64,000 bases of DNA from the NCBI RefSeq assembly GCF_014650815.1, contig NZ_BMVR01000008.1, positions 248,001 through 312,000 on the forward strand. The letters run 5' to 3'. Each line of letters starts with the position of its first letter. Within the stretch, counting starts at the first letter, position 1. Below the pieces are notes generated by a model. The model was not told where the DNA came from and ran no database searches. It saw only the letters and a list, made by a program, of their open reading frames with translations. The DNA is from Streptomyces flavofungini. GTDB lineage: Bacteria; Actinomycetota; Actinomycetes; Streptomycetales; Streptomycetaceae. Below, piece by piece: positions 8,247 to 15,696 of the stretch. A program made the translations under genes and the position numbers.

Positions 8247-8875
8247 CCGGCGTCCTCCCCCGTCACCGGCGCGGCGCCCGGCACGGGCGGTGCGACCAGG
8301 CCGCTCCGCAGGGCCGCCGTGGACGGCCGCGCCCCGCTCGCTCCGTAGCGCTCGCCGAGCGACTCGCGGGCGATCTTCTCCTGGAGCTTGAGGATGCCCT
8401 GGAGCAGCGCCTCCGGGCGCGGCGGGCACCCGGGGACGTACACGTCGACGGGGATGATCTGGTCGACGCCCTTGGTGACGGAGTACGAGTCCCAGTAGGG
8501 GCCGCCGCAGTTGGAGCAGGCGCCGAACGAGATGACGTACTTGGGCTCCGGCATCTGCTCGTACAGGCGTTTCACGGCGGGGGCCATCTTGTCCGTGACC
8601 GTGCCGGAGACGACCATCAGGTCGGCCTGGCGCGGGCCGGGCGCGAACGGGATCACGCCGAGGCGGATGAAGTCGTGCCGGGCCATGGAGGCCGCGATGA
8701 ACTCGATGGCGCAGCAGGCGAGGCCGAAGTTGAAGACCCACAGGCTGTAGCGGCGGCCCCAGTTGAGGACCACCTTCATCGGCTCGGGGGCGAGGCGGGA
8801 CAGGACGCCCAGCCTCTTCGGCTCCGGGAGGAGCACGGGCTCCGCCTGCGGCGCGGGCTCCTGGTTCACGTCCAT
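8243..8875 (-). CDS. nuoB2: NuoB2, N2-cluster subunit of second complex I
   Basis: Peripheral-arm subunit of 210 residues that binds the terminal [4Fe-4S] cluster N2 next to the quinone site. All four ligand regions are intact: FGLACCAIEF (adjacent cysteines), FGACSNCGGPYWD and VPGCPPRPEALL. Start ATG at 8875 lies inside the end of nuoA2 (10-base overlap); the stop overlaps the nuoC2 start. With the N2 ligands intact, electron transfer to quinone should be possible if a NuoD partner is supplied from elsewhere. Confidence 0.96.
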   Translation of the reverse strand: MDVNQEPAPQAEPVLLPEPKRLGVLSRLAPEPMKVVLNWGRRYSLWVFNFGLACCAIEFIAASMARHDFIRLGVIPFAPGPRQADLMVVSGTVTDKMAPAVKRLYEQMPEPKYVISFGACSNCGGPYWDSYSVTKGVDQIIPVDVYVPGCPPRPEALLQGILKLQEKIARESLGERYGASGARPSTAALRSGLVAPPVPGAAPVTGEDAG

Positions 8876-9267
8876 GTGAGGACGCCCTTCTTGTATGCGT
8901 ACAGCAGGCCCACGGCCAGGAAGCCGAGGAAGATGAACATCTCGACGAGGGTCGCGGCGCCGTATCCGGGCGCGGCGAAGACCGTCGCCCACGGGAAGAG
9001 GAAGATCGAGTCGACGGCGAAGATGACGTAGAGGAACGCGTAGACGTAGTAGCGGACCTGGGTGTGGGCCCAGCCGTCGCCGACGGGGTCGACGCCGCAC
9101 TCGTAGGTGAGCAGTTTCTCCGGGGTCGGTACGACGGGCCGCAGGAGCCGGCCCGCGCCGAAGGCCACGGCGACGAACAGCACGCCCACGACGGCGAGCA
9201 GCCCGACGACGGAGTACGACTCGAAGTAGCTCGCCGCGACGTCCGTGTGGTGCGTCGTCACTGGCAC
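8866..9267 (-). CDS. nuoA2: NuoA2, membrane subunit; first gene of the nuo2 operon
   Basis: Three-helix subunit A, 133 residues. The family signature TPEKLLTYECGVDPVGDGW, with the conserved loop cysteine, and the helices YYVYAFLYVIFAVDSIFLFPW are clear. Start GTG at 9267 (VPVTTHHTDV) is the first candidate with fitting sequence. It is the promoter-proximal gene of the ten-gene run A2-N2, and the operon promoter must lie in 9268-9536. Confidence 0.95.
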   Translation of the reverse strand: MPVTTHHTDVAASYFESYSVVGLLAVVGVLFVAVAFGAGRLLRPVVPTPEKLLTYECGVDPVGDGWAHTQVRYYVYAFLYVIFAVDSIFLFPWATVFAAPGYGAATLVEMFIFLGFLAVGLLYAYKKGVLTWT

Positions 9268-9536
9268 CTCAGCCCCTCACTCCCGAAACTCACTGCCCAC
9301 ACTCGACTCCCACGCGTGTCCCGCACGCGCGTTACCGCTGCGCCGCCACGCCGGTTCCACGAAGCGACTTGCCGTCACGCCTGTTCGACGATCTGTACGC
9401 ACGGGAGTCTAGGGCCTGCTAAAGACGAGGTAAGCAGACCGTCATGGCCAAGCATGGGCCGGGTGGGGTTATCCACAGTGCGATCCGGCGGTCCCCCTCA
9501 TGGCGCGAGCGCGGCGCGGCGGGCACCCTTTGCGGT
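9268..9536. promoter_or_regulatory. Divergent promoter region between nuoA2 and the first sensor kinase
   Basis: The 269-bp gap separates divergently read nuoA2 and the kinase gene, so it should hold both promoters. I see no convincing -10/-35 pair and no Rex-type dyad. It contains a short CTGCT...AGCAG inverted repeat near 9416-9437 and a TTATCCACA 9-mer at 9469-9477. Confidence 0.5.
9469..9477 (+). other. DnaA-box-like 9-mer TTATCCACA
   Basis: Exact match to the classical DnaA-box consensus, 60 bp upstream of the kinase start, in a very GC-rich setting where such a 9-mer is rare. A second exact copy is at 48444-48452. Function is unproven. Confidence 0.35.
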
Positions 9537-10721
9537 ATGACCGCAAGCACCACGTCCCTGGAGGCCCCGCGAGAGGGCCCGCCACCTGCCCGTTTCGCCT
9601 ACGACGTGCACACCTGGAAGGAGATCGCGCATCTCCTGGTGAACCTGCCGATCGGCATCGCCGGTTTCATGTACGTGGTGACGGCGCTGGGCATCGGCGG
9701 CGTCCTTTCGGTGACGGTGATCGGCCTGCCGCTGCTCGCGTTCGCGCTGTTCGGCGCGCGCCTCATCGGCAAGGCGGAGCGCTGGCGGGCGCGGCTGCTG
9801 CTCGGCGTCCGGATCGAGGAGCCGAGCCCGATGCCGTCGCCGTCACGGCGCGGCGGCAGCTTCCTCAACTGGCTCTGGTCCACCCTCAAGGACCCGGTGG
9901 GCTGGCGGACGATGCTGTACTGCTTCATCCGGCTGCCGTGGGCCGTGGTGACGTTCACCGTCATGAGCGTCGGGGTGTTCCTGCTGTGGCCGGTGCTGCC
10001 GTTCATCGCGCGGGGGCTCGCCAACGCCGACCGGGCGATGGTGCGGGGGCTGCTGTCGCGCTCCGACGAACTGGAGCGGCGCATCGCCGAGCTGGAGTCG
10101 GACCGGGGGGTCGTCGTCGACACCGCCGCGGCCGACCTGCGGCGCATCGAGCGGGACCTGCACGACGGCGCGCAGGCGCGGCTCGTGGCGCTCGCGATGG
10201 GGCTCGGCCTCGCCAAGGAGAAGCTCCTCGAGGACCCGGAAGCGGCGGCGGCGATGGTCGGCGAGGCGCACGGCGAGGTGAAGCTGGCGCTGCAGGAGCT
10301 GCGGGACCTGGCGCGCGGCATCCACCCGGCCGTCCTCACCGACCGCGGCCTCGACGCCGCGCTGTCGTCGGTCGCCTCGCGCTGCACGGTGCCGGTGAAG
10401 GTGACCGCCGACCTGCCGACGCGGCCGGCGGCCGCGATCGAGGGCATCGCCTACTTCACCGTCTCCGAACTCCTGCAGAACGTGAGCAAGCACAGTGGGG
10501 CGCGGACGGCGAGCGTCGAGGTGTGGCGCTCCGACCAGCGCCTGCTCATACAGGTGTGGGACGACGGCCACGGCGGCGCCAGCCTGGACGGCGGCACGGG
10601 CATGGCGGGCCTCGCGGACCGGCTCGGCGCGGTGGACGGCCTGTTCATCATCGACTCGCCGCCCGACGGTCCGACGACGATCACGGCGGAGCTGCCGTGG
10701 CGGGATCGCAACGAGGGCTGA
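9537..10721 (+). CDS. Sensor histidine kinase 1 (NarL-partner type, membrane sensor domain)
   Basis: Two-component sensor kinase of 394 residues. The N-terminal half holds several hydrophobic segments (FMYVVTALGIGGVL and others) in the pattern of the Streptomyces 'putative sensor' domain. It is followed by a HisKA_3 dimerisation region, LRRIERDLHDGAQARL, with the phospho-accepting His at residue 209, and a HATPase domain with FTVSELLQNVSKHSG (N box) and WDDGHGGASL (G box). I start at ATG 9537, which gives the sequence expected upstream of the sensor domain; the frame is open further upstream. A paralogous kinase follows, and a response regulator lies further on, so the two kinases probably share one regulator. 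Confidence 0.92.
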   Translation: MTASTTSLEAPREGPPPARFAYDVHTWKEIAHLLVNLPIGIAGFMYVVTALGIGGVLSVTVIGLPLLAFALFGARLIGKAERWRARLLLGVRIEEPSPMPSPSRRGGSFLNWLWSTLKDPVGWRTMLYCFIRLPWAVVTFTVMSVGVFLLWPVLPFIARGLANADRAMVRGLLSRSDELERRIAELESDRGVVVDTAAADLRRIERDLHDGAQARLVALAMGLGLAKEKLLEDPEAAAAMVGEAHGEVKLALQELRDLARGIHPAVLTDRGLDAALSSVASRCTVPVKVTADLPTRPAAAIEGIAYFTVSELLQNVSKHSGARTASVEVWRSDQRLLIQVWDDGHGGASLDGGTGMAGLADRLGAVDGLFIIDSPPDGPTTITAELPWRDRNEG

Positions 10722-10769
10722 CGGCTGTCCCGGGGCTGACGGCTGTCCCGGGGCTGACGGCTGTCCCGG
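10716..10769 (+). repeat. 18-bp tandem repeat, three units, across the kinase 1 stop codon
   Basis: Three perfect copies of GGCTGACGGCTGTCCCGG. The stop codon of kinase 1 is the TGA inside the first unit, so further expansion would not change the protein. Confidence 0.95.
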
Positions 10770-10990
10770 GGCGGGACGTTGTGCCGGTGCGGGCCGGTCG
10801 TGCCGGTCGTGCCGGTTGCGCCCGCGGCGCCTCGCACCACTCGCGGGGTAGGGAAAACCCCCCGTTCAAGACGCCGACCCACTCCATGGTCGTGACTGGG
10901 CGCCGGCGCGCACTCTGGGGGTACGACACGGGGAAGCCCACGCGGAGCACGCTGAGGCCGCGCGGGGCCGAGCAGAAACGGATGACACCG

Positions 10991-12376
10991 ATGGCCACGG
11001 ACTACGGACAGGGGTACGGACACGTCATGGAAGCCGACGTCGAGGACCACCGGGGCCGCGGCAGCCACCACGGCGGCGGGCGCGGCGAGGGCCTGCTGCA
11101 GCGCCTCCCGGTCGGGCTGCGCGCACCGCTCGAAGGGCGCACCTGGCGTGAGCTCCTGTACGTGCTGCTCTCGTTCCCGATCAGCATCGTCTCCTTCGTC
11201 TTCGCGGTCACGATGCTGTCCGTCGGAGTGGGGCTGCTGGTCACGTTCATCGGCATTCCGGTGCTCGCCCTGGGGCTGACGGCCTGCCGCGGGTTCGGCG
11301 CCCTGGAGCGGATCCGGGCCCGGACCCTGCTCGACGTGGAGGTGCAGAACCCGCACCCGCTGCAGCCCCGCGACCGCGGCTTCATGGCGTGGATGGGGGC
11401 CGTCCTCAAGAGCGGCGTCTCCTGGCGGCACGTCCTGTACGCGGTGCTGCACATGCCGTGGGCGGTCTTCTCGTTCGTCGTGACGGCGATCTTCTGGACG
11501 TACGGCTGGGCGATGTTGACGTACCCGCTGTGGTTCTGGCTGTTCCCGGTCTACGGGGGGCAGGACGGGATCCAGCTCTACGGAGACGACGGTCACCGGA
11601 TATACCTGGACAACCCCTTTGAAATCGGCCTCACCGCCGGTACCGGCCTGCTCGTCACGCTCGCCACGCCCTGGATCGTCCGCGCCCTGACCACCGTCGA
11701 CCGGCTGCTCGTCATCGGCCTCCTCGGCCCCTCCCGCCTGGTGTCACGTGTCGTCGAGCTGGAGTCGGACCGGGGGGTCGTCGTCGACACCGCCGCGGCC
11801 GACCTGCGGCGCATCGAGCGGGACCTGCACGACGGCGCGCAGGCCCGGCTCGTCGCCCTCGCCATGGACCTCGGGCTCGCCAAGGAGAAGCTGGCCGAGG
11901 ACCCGGAGGCGGCGGCCCGGATGGTGGACGAGGCGCACGGCGAGGTGAAGGTCGCCCTGCAGGAGCTGCGGGACCTGGCGCGCGGGATCCACCCCGCCGT
12001 GCTGACCGACCGGGGACTCGACGCCGCGCTCTCCGCGCTGTCGGCCCGGTGCACCGTGCCGGTGGACGTCGAGGTGGACCTGCCCGCACGGCCCGCTGCC
12101 GCCATCGAGGGCATCGCCTACTTCACCGTGTCCGAGCTGCTGCAGAACATCAGCAAGCACAGTGGGGCGGGGCGGGCGTCCGTGGACGTGTGGAAGGTCG
12201 AGGATCGGTTGATGCTGCAGGTCAGTGATGACGGGCGGGGTGGGGCCGATGTGTCCGCCGGGTCCGGGCTTGCGGGGCTCGCCGAGCGGTTGGACGCGGT
12301 GGACGGGATCCTGGTGGTCGAGTCGCCCGTAGGGGGGCCCACGTTGATCACGGCCGAGTTGCCCTGGCGGGGCTGA
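10991..12376 (+). CDS. Sensor histidine kinase 2, paralogue of kinase 1
   Basis: Sensor kinase of 461 residues, same architecture as its neighbour: a His/Gly-rich N-terminus (MATDYGQGYG...), membrane sensor segments (YVLLSFPISIVSFVFAVTML), HisKA_3 with His 280 in RDLHDGAQARLVALAMDL, and a HATPase domain ending VSDDGRGGADVSAGSGLAGL. It has an extra extracytoplasmic segment (YGGQDGIQLYGDDGHRIYL) that kinase 1 lacks, which may be its ligand-sensing part. ATG 10991 is my choice; ATG 10982 and 11027 are possible. The catalytic halves of the two genes are so alike that 89 bases are identical. Confidence 0.9.
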   Translation: MATDYGQGYGHVMEADVEDHRGRGSHHGGGRGEGLLQRLPVGLRAPLEGRTWRELLYVLLSFPISIVSFVFAVTMLSVGVGLLVTFIGIPVLALGLTACRGFGALERIRARTLLDVEVQNPHPLQPRDRGFMAWMGAVLKSGVSWRHVLYAVLHMPWAVFSFVVTAIFWTYGWAMLTYPLWFWLFPVYGGQDGIQLYGDDGHRIYLDNPFEIGLTAGTGLLVTLATPWIVRALTTVDRLLVIGLLGPSRLVSRVVELESDRGVVVDTAAADLRRIERDLHDGAQARLVALAMDLGLAKEKLAEDPEAAARMVDEAHGEVKVALQELRDLARGIHPAVLTDRGLDAALSALSARCTVPVDVEVDLPARPAAAIEGIAYFTVSELLQNISKHSGAGRASVDVWKVEDRLMLQVSDDGRGGADVSAGSGLAGLAERLDAVDGILVVESPVGGPTLITAELPWRG

Positions 12377-12410
12377 GGGCTCGCGCGGCGCCTGGACCCG
12401 GAGGGGGCGC

Positions 12411-12475
12411 CCTGGCCCACCCGGAGGGGACACCTGGACCCGGAGGGGGCGGGTGTCCCCTCCGGGTGGGCCAGG
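12411..12475 (+). terminator. Strong hairpin terminator after kinase 2
   Basis: Perfect 24-bp inverted repeat with a 17-base loop; arms at 12411-12434 and 12452-12475 (outer bases CCTGGCCCACCC / GGGTGGGCCAGG). It begins 35 bases past the kinase 2 stop and separates the kinases from the response regulator. There is no T-run, as usual in Streptomyces. Confidence 0.8.
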
Positions 12476-12525
12476 CCGCGGGGACAGGCCGCTGGACCAG
12501 GCCGCGGGGACAGGCCGCCCCCAAC

Positions 12526-12597
12526 CGGCGCTTCGCGCCTCGTCCTCAAATTCCCCCGAGCTCTTGAGGAGCAGGGGACTCCCACGACGGGCTGAAA
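12526..12597 (+). repeat. Dispersed Streptomyces intergenic repeat, copy A
   Basis: A block running from CGGCGCTTCGCGCCTCGTCC to ACGACGGGCTGAAA contains a nested hairpin (CCCC...GCTC-TTGAG-GAGC...GGGG). Nearly the same sequence occurs in opposite orientation at 46178-46251. The rest of the 12377-12797 gap holds the terminator at 12411-12475, short direct repeats of CAGGCCGCGGGGA, and no gene. Confidence 0.85.
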
Positions 12598-12797
12598 GAT
12601 TCGCCGGGTCGGCTGAGAAGTGACCATGGCGGGCTGAAAGGCGCCGCAGGCGCGCCCCGTAACGGCGGAGCCCATCTCGGAGTCGTACGACACTCTTCAC
12701 CTCAGCCCGGCGCGGGCTCGTCCGAATGCTGGGATGCTGGAGCCTGTCAATGGGGCGGGGACAGGCTGTGGGGGTCCGGAACATCGTGGAGGACAAG

Positions 12798-13457
12798 GTG
12801 CGGGTGGTCATCGCCGAGGATTCAGTGCTGCTCAGGGAGGGCCTGACCCGGTTGCTGACCGACCGTGGGCACGACGTCGTCGCAGGGGTCGGGGACGCTG
12901 AGGCGCTGATCAAGACGATCACCGAGCTCGCGGAACAGGGCACGCTGCCGGACGTCGTGGTCGCGGACGTGCGGATGCCGCCGACGCACACCGACGAGGG
13001 GGTGCGCGCAGCCGTGCTGCTGCGCCAGCGCCATCCGGGGCTCGGTGTGCTGGTGCTCTCGCAGTACGTGGAGGAGCAGTACGCGACGGAGCTGCTCGCC
13101 GGGTCCAGCCGGGGCGTGGGCTATCTGCTCAAGGACCGGGTCGCCGAGGTCCGGGAGTTCGTGGACGCGGTCGTGCGCGTCGCCCAGGGCGGCACCGCGC
13201 TCGACCCCGAGGTGGTGGCGCAGTTGCTCGGGCGCAGCCGCAAGCAGGACGTCCTCGTGGGCCTCACCCCGCGCGAGCGGGAGGTCCTCGGTCTGATGGC
13301 GGAGGGGCGGACCAACTCGGCCATCGCCCGCCAGCTGGTCGTCAGCGACGGCGCCGTCGAGAAGCACGTCAGCAACATCTTCCTGAAGCTCGGGCTCTCG
13401 CCCAGTGACGGGGACCACCGGCGGGTACTCGCGGTCCTGACCTATCTCAATTCCTGA
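12798..13457 (+). CDS. NarL/LuxR-type response regulator
   Basis: Two-component response regulator, 219 residues. The receiver domain starts VRVVIAEDSVLLREG, with Asp 57 in DVVVADVRMPP as phosphorylation site and the conserved Lys in GYLLKDRV. The C-terminal LuxR-type HTH is LTPREREVLGLMAEGRTNSA followed by GAVEKHVSNIFLKLGL. I chose GTG 12798 because GGAGG sits five bases upstream and the receiver begins there directly; earlier in-frame starts exist. It is the likely partner of one or both kinases upstream, although a terminator-like hairpin and 421 bases lie between. Candidate targets are nuo2 and korAB, by position only. Confidence 0.92.
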   Translation: MRVVIAEDSVLLREGLTRLLTDRGHDVVAGVGDAEALIKTITELAEQGTLPDVVVADVRMPPTHTDEGVRAAVLLRQRHPGLGVLVLSQYVEEQYATELLAGSSRGVGYLLKDRVAEVREFVDAVVRVAQGGTALDPEVVAQLLGRSRKQDVLVGLTPREREVLGLMAEGRTNSAIARQLVVSDGAVEKHVSNIFLKLGLSPSDGDHRRVLAVLTYLNS

Positions 13458-13761
13458 TGGCGAGCACTGAGCTCCGGTCCTGAACCGACGGCCCGTCGTC
13501 CCGCCACCGGGACAAGGTCACGCACAGCGACACCGCACCACCGCAGCACGGTCCTAGAACCAAAGGATGAGCGGAGAGCGTCTTCATGAAAGGCCGGGGG
13601 GCGAGTCACAGCATGACAAACCAGGGCATCAAGCTGTCTCAAAGGTGCGTCCACCATGCGAGCGGCCCTAAGAAGGTGACCCTTACCGACGTAGGGTGGG
13701 CGATGGGAGGGCAGGGCGGCCTGCCGCTCCCGCACAGCCGCCTCGAGGGAGGTCCAGTTCA
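13458..13761 (+). promoter_or_regulatory. Leader/promoter region of korAB
   Basis: Non-coding gap of 304 bp upstream of korA. TAGGGT at 13692-13697 resembles a Streptomyces -10 element but has no good -35. An ACCCT...AGGGT dyad surrounds it (13679-13697). A GGGAGG ribosome site precedes the korA GTG. Confidence 0.35.
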
Positions 13762-15696
13762 GTGACCAGCCAGGTCAGTAGCCCGGCCGAGCAGGCCGAC
13801 GGAGCCGTCGTAGGAGAGCAGCGCAGGGCCGCTGCGGGCGAGAAGGATGTACGCCGCCTCGACCGGGTGATCATCCGGTTCGCGGGTGACTCCGGTGACG
13901 GCATGCAGCTCACGGGTGACCGGTTCACTTCCGAGACGGCGTCCTTCGGCAACGACCTGTCGACGCTGCCGAACTTCCCCGCCGAGATCCGCGCCCCCGC
14001 CGGGACGCTGCCCGGCGTGTCGTCGTTCCAGCTGCACTTCGCGGACCACGACATCCTCACCCCGGGCGACGCGCCGAACGTGCTGGTCGCGATGAACCCG
14101 GCGGCCCTGAAGGCGAACATCGGCGATGTGCCGCGCGGCGCCGAGGTCATCGTGAACACGGACGAGTTCACCAAGCGCGCCATGCAGAAGGTGGGGTACG
14201 AGACCTCGCCGCTGGAAGACGGTTCGCTGGACGGCTTCCAGGTGCACCCGGTGCCGCTGACCACGCTGACGGTGGAGGCGCTGAAGGAGTTCGACCTCTC
14301 GCGGAAGGACGCGGGGCGGTCGAAGAACATGTTCGCGCTCGGGCTGCTCTCGTGGATGTACCACCGGCCGACCGAGGGCACCGAGAAGTTCCTCAAGACC
14401 AAGTTCGCCAAGAAGCCGGAGATCGCCGCCGCGAACATCGCCGCGTTCCGCGCGGGCTGGAACTTCGGCGAGACGACCGAGGACTTCGCGGTCAGCTACG
14501 AGGTGGCGCCCGCGGCCAAGGCGTTCCCCACGGGCACGTACCGCAACATCTCCGGCAACCTGGCCCTGTCGTACGGCCTGATCGCGGCCGCCCGCCAGGC
14601 GGACCTGCCGCTGTACCTGGGCTCGTACCCGATCACGCCGGCCTCGGACATCCTGCACGAGCTGAGCAAGCACAAGAACTTCGGCGTGCGGACCTTCCAG
14701 GCCGAGGACGAGATCGCGGGCATCGGCGCGGCGCTCGGCGCGGCCTTCGGCGGCTCGCTGGCCGTCACGACCACCTCCGGTCCCGGTGTGGCGCTGAAGT
14801 CGGAGACCATCGGCCTCGCGGTCTCCCTGGAGCTGCCGCTGCTGATCGTCGACATCCAGCGCGGCGGCCCGTCCACGGGCCTGCCGACCAAGACCGAGCA
14901 GGCGGACCTCCTGCAGGCGATGTACGGCCGCAATGGCGAGGCCCCGGTGCCGGTCGTCGCGCCGCGCACCCCGGCGGACTGCTTCGACGCCGCGATCGAG
15001 GCGGCCCGGATCGCCGTCACGTACCGCACGCCGGTCTTCCTGCTGTCCGACGGCTATCTGGCCAACGGCTCCGAGCCGTGGCGGGTCCCGGAGACCGACG
15101 AACTGCCCGACCTGCGCACGCAGTTCGCCTCCGGCACCAACCACACGCTGGCGGACGGCACCGAAGTGTTCTGGCCGTATCTGCGCGACCCGAAGACCCT
15201 CGCGCGGCCGTGGGCGATCCCGGGCACGCCGGGCCTGGAGCACCGCATCGGCGGCATCGAGAAGCAGGACGGCACGGGCAACATCTCCTACGACCCGGCC
15301 AACCACGACTTCATGGTCCGCACCCGGCAGGCCAAGGTGGACGGCATCGAGGTGCCCGACCTGGAGGTCGACGACGCGACCGGCGACGCCAACCTGCTCG
15401 TCCTCGGCTGGGGTTCGACGTACGGGCCGATCACGGCGGCGGTACGCCGACTGCGCGCCGCCGGGCAGAGCATCGCGCAGGCGCATCTGCGCCACCTCAA
15501 CCCGTTCCCTCGGAACCTGGGCGAGGTCCTGAGGCGTTACGACAAGGTGGTGATCCCCGAGATGAACCTCGGCCAGCTCGCCACGCTCGTCCGCGCCCGA
15601 TACCTGGTGGACGCGGTCTCGTACAACCAGGTCAACGGCATGCCGTTCAAGGCCGAGCAGCTCGCCACGGCTCTCAAGGAGGCCATCGATGGCTGA
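13762..15696 (+). CDS. korA: 2-oxoglutarate:ferredoxin oxidoreductase, alpha subunit (KorA)
   Basis: The large subunit (644 residues) of a two-subunit 2-oxoacid:ferredoxin oxidoreductase, which decarboxylates 2-oxoglutarate to succinyl-CoA and reduces ferredoxin. The N-terminal gamma-type domain (VIIRFAGDSGDGMQLTGDRF) is fused to the alpha domain with YPITPASDILHELSK, the conserved CoA/TPP-proximal motif. Length fits the actinobacterial KorA class (about 650). GTG 13762 follows GGAGG with 9-base spacing. The gene overlaps korB by 8 bases, indicating translational coupling. It could use another 2-oxoacid, but the close fit to actinobacterial KorA favours 2-oxoglutarate. Confidence 0.93.
   Translation: MTSQVSSPAEQADGAVVGEQRRAAAGEKDVRRLDRVIIRFAGDSGDGMQLTGDRFTSETASFGNDLSTLPNFPAEIRAPAGTLPGVSSFQLHFADHDILTPGDAPNVLVAMNPAALKANIGDVPRGAEVIVNTDEFTKRAMQKVGYETSPLEDGSLDGFQVHPVPLTTLTVEALKEFDLSRKDAGRSKNMFALGLLSWMYHRPTEGTEKFLKTKFAKKPEIAAANIAAFRAGWNFGETTEDFAVSYEVAPAAKAFPTGTYRNISGNLALSYGLIAAARQADLPLYLGSYPITPASDILHELSKHKNFGVRTFQAEDEIAGIGAALGAAFGGSLAVTTTSGPGVALKSETIGLAVSLELPLLIVDIQRGGPSTGLPTKTEQADLLQAMYGRNGEAPVPVVAPRTPADCFDAAIEAARIAVTYRTPVFLLSDGYLANGSEPWRVPETDELPDLRTQFASGTNHTLADGTEVFWPYLRDPKTLARPWAIPGTPGLEHRIGGIEKQDGTGNISYDPANHDFMVRTRQAKVDGIEVPDLEVDDATGDANLLVLGWGSTYGPITAAVRRLRAAGQSIAQAHLRHLNPFPRNLGEVLRRYDKVVIPEMNLGQLATLVRARYLVDAVSYNQVNGMPFKAEQLATALKEAIDG

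Noticed and set aside
9268..9536. Rex (NADH-sensing) operator upstream of nuoA2
   Set aside because: I found no TGTGA...TCACA-type Rex dyad in this gap; the only such site in the window is at 36355, far from nuo.
9500..12376. A continuous 958-codon frame that would fuse the two kinases
   Set aside because: In the kinase 1 region this frame is a shifted shadow of the real gene; the two kinases are in different frames, and kinase 2 has its own start region.
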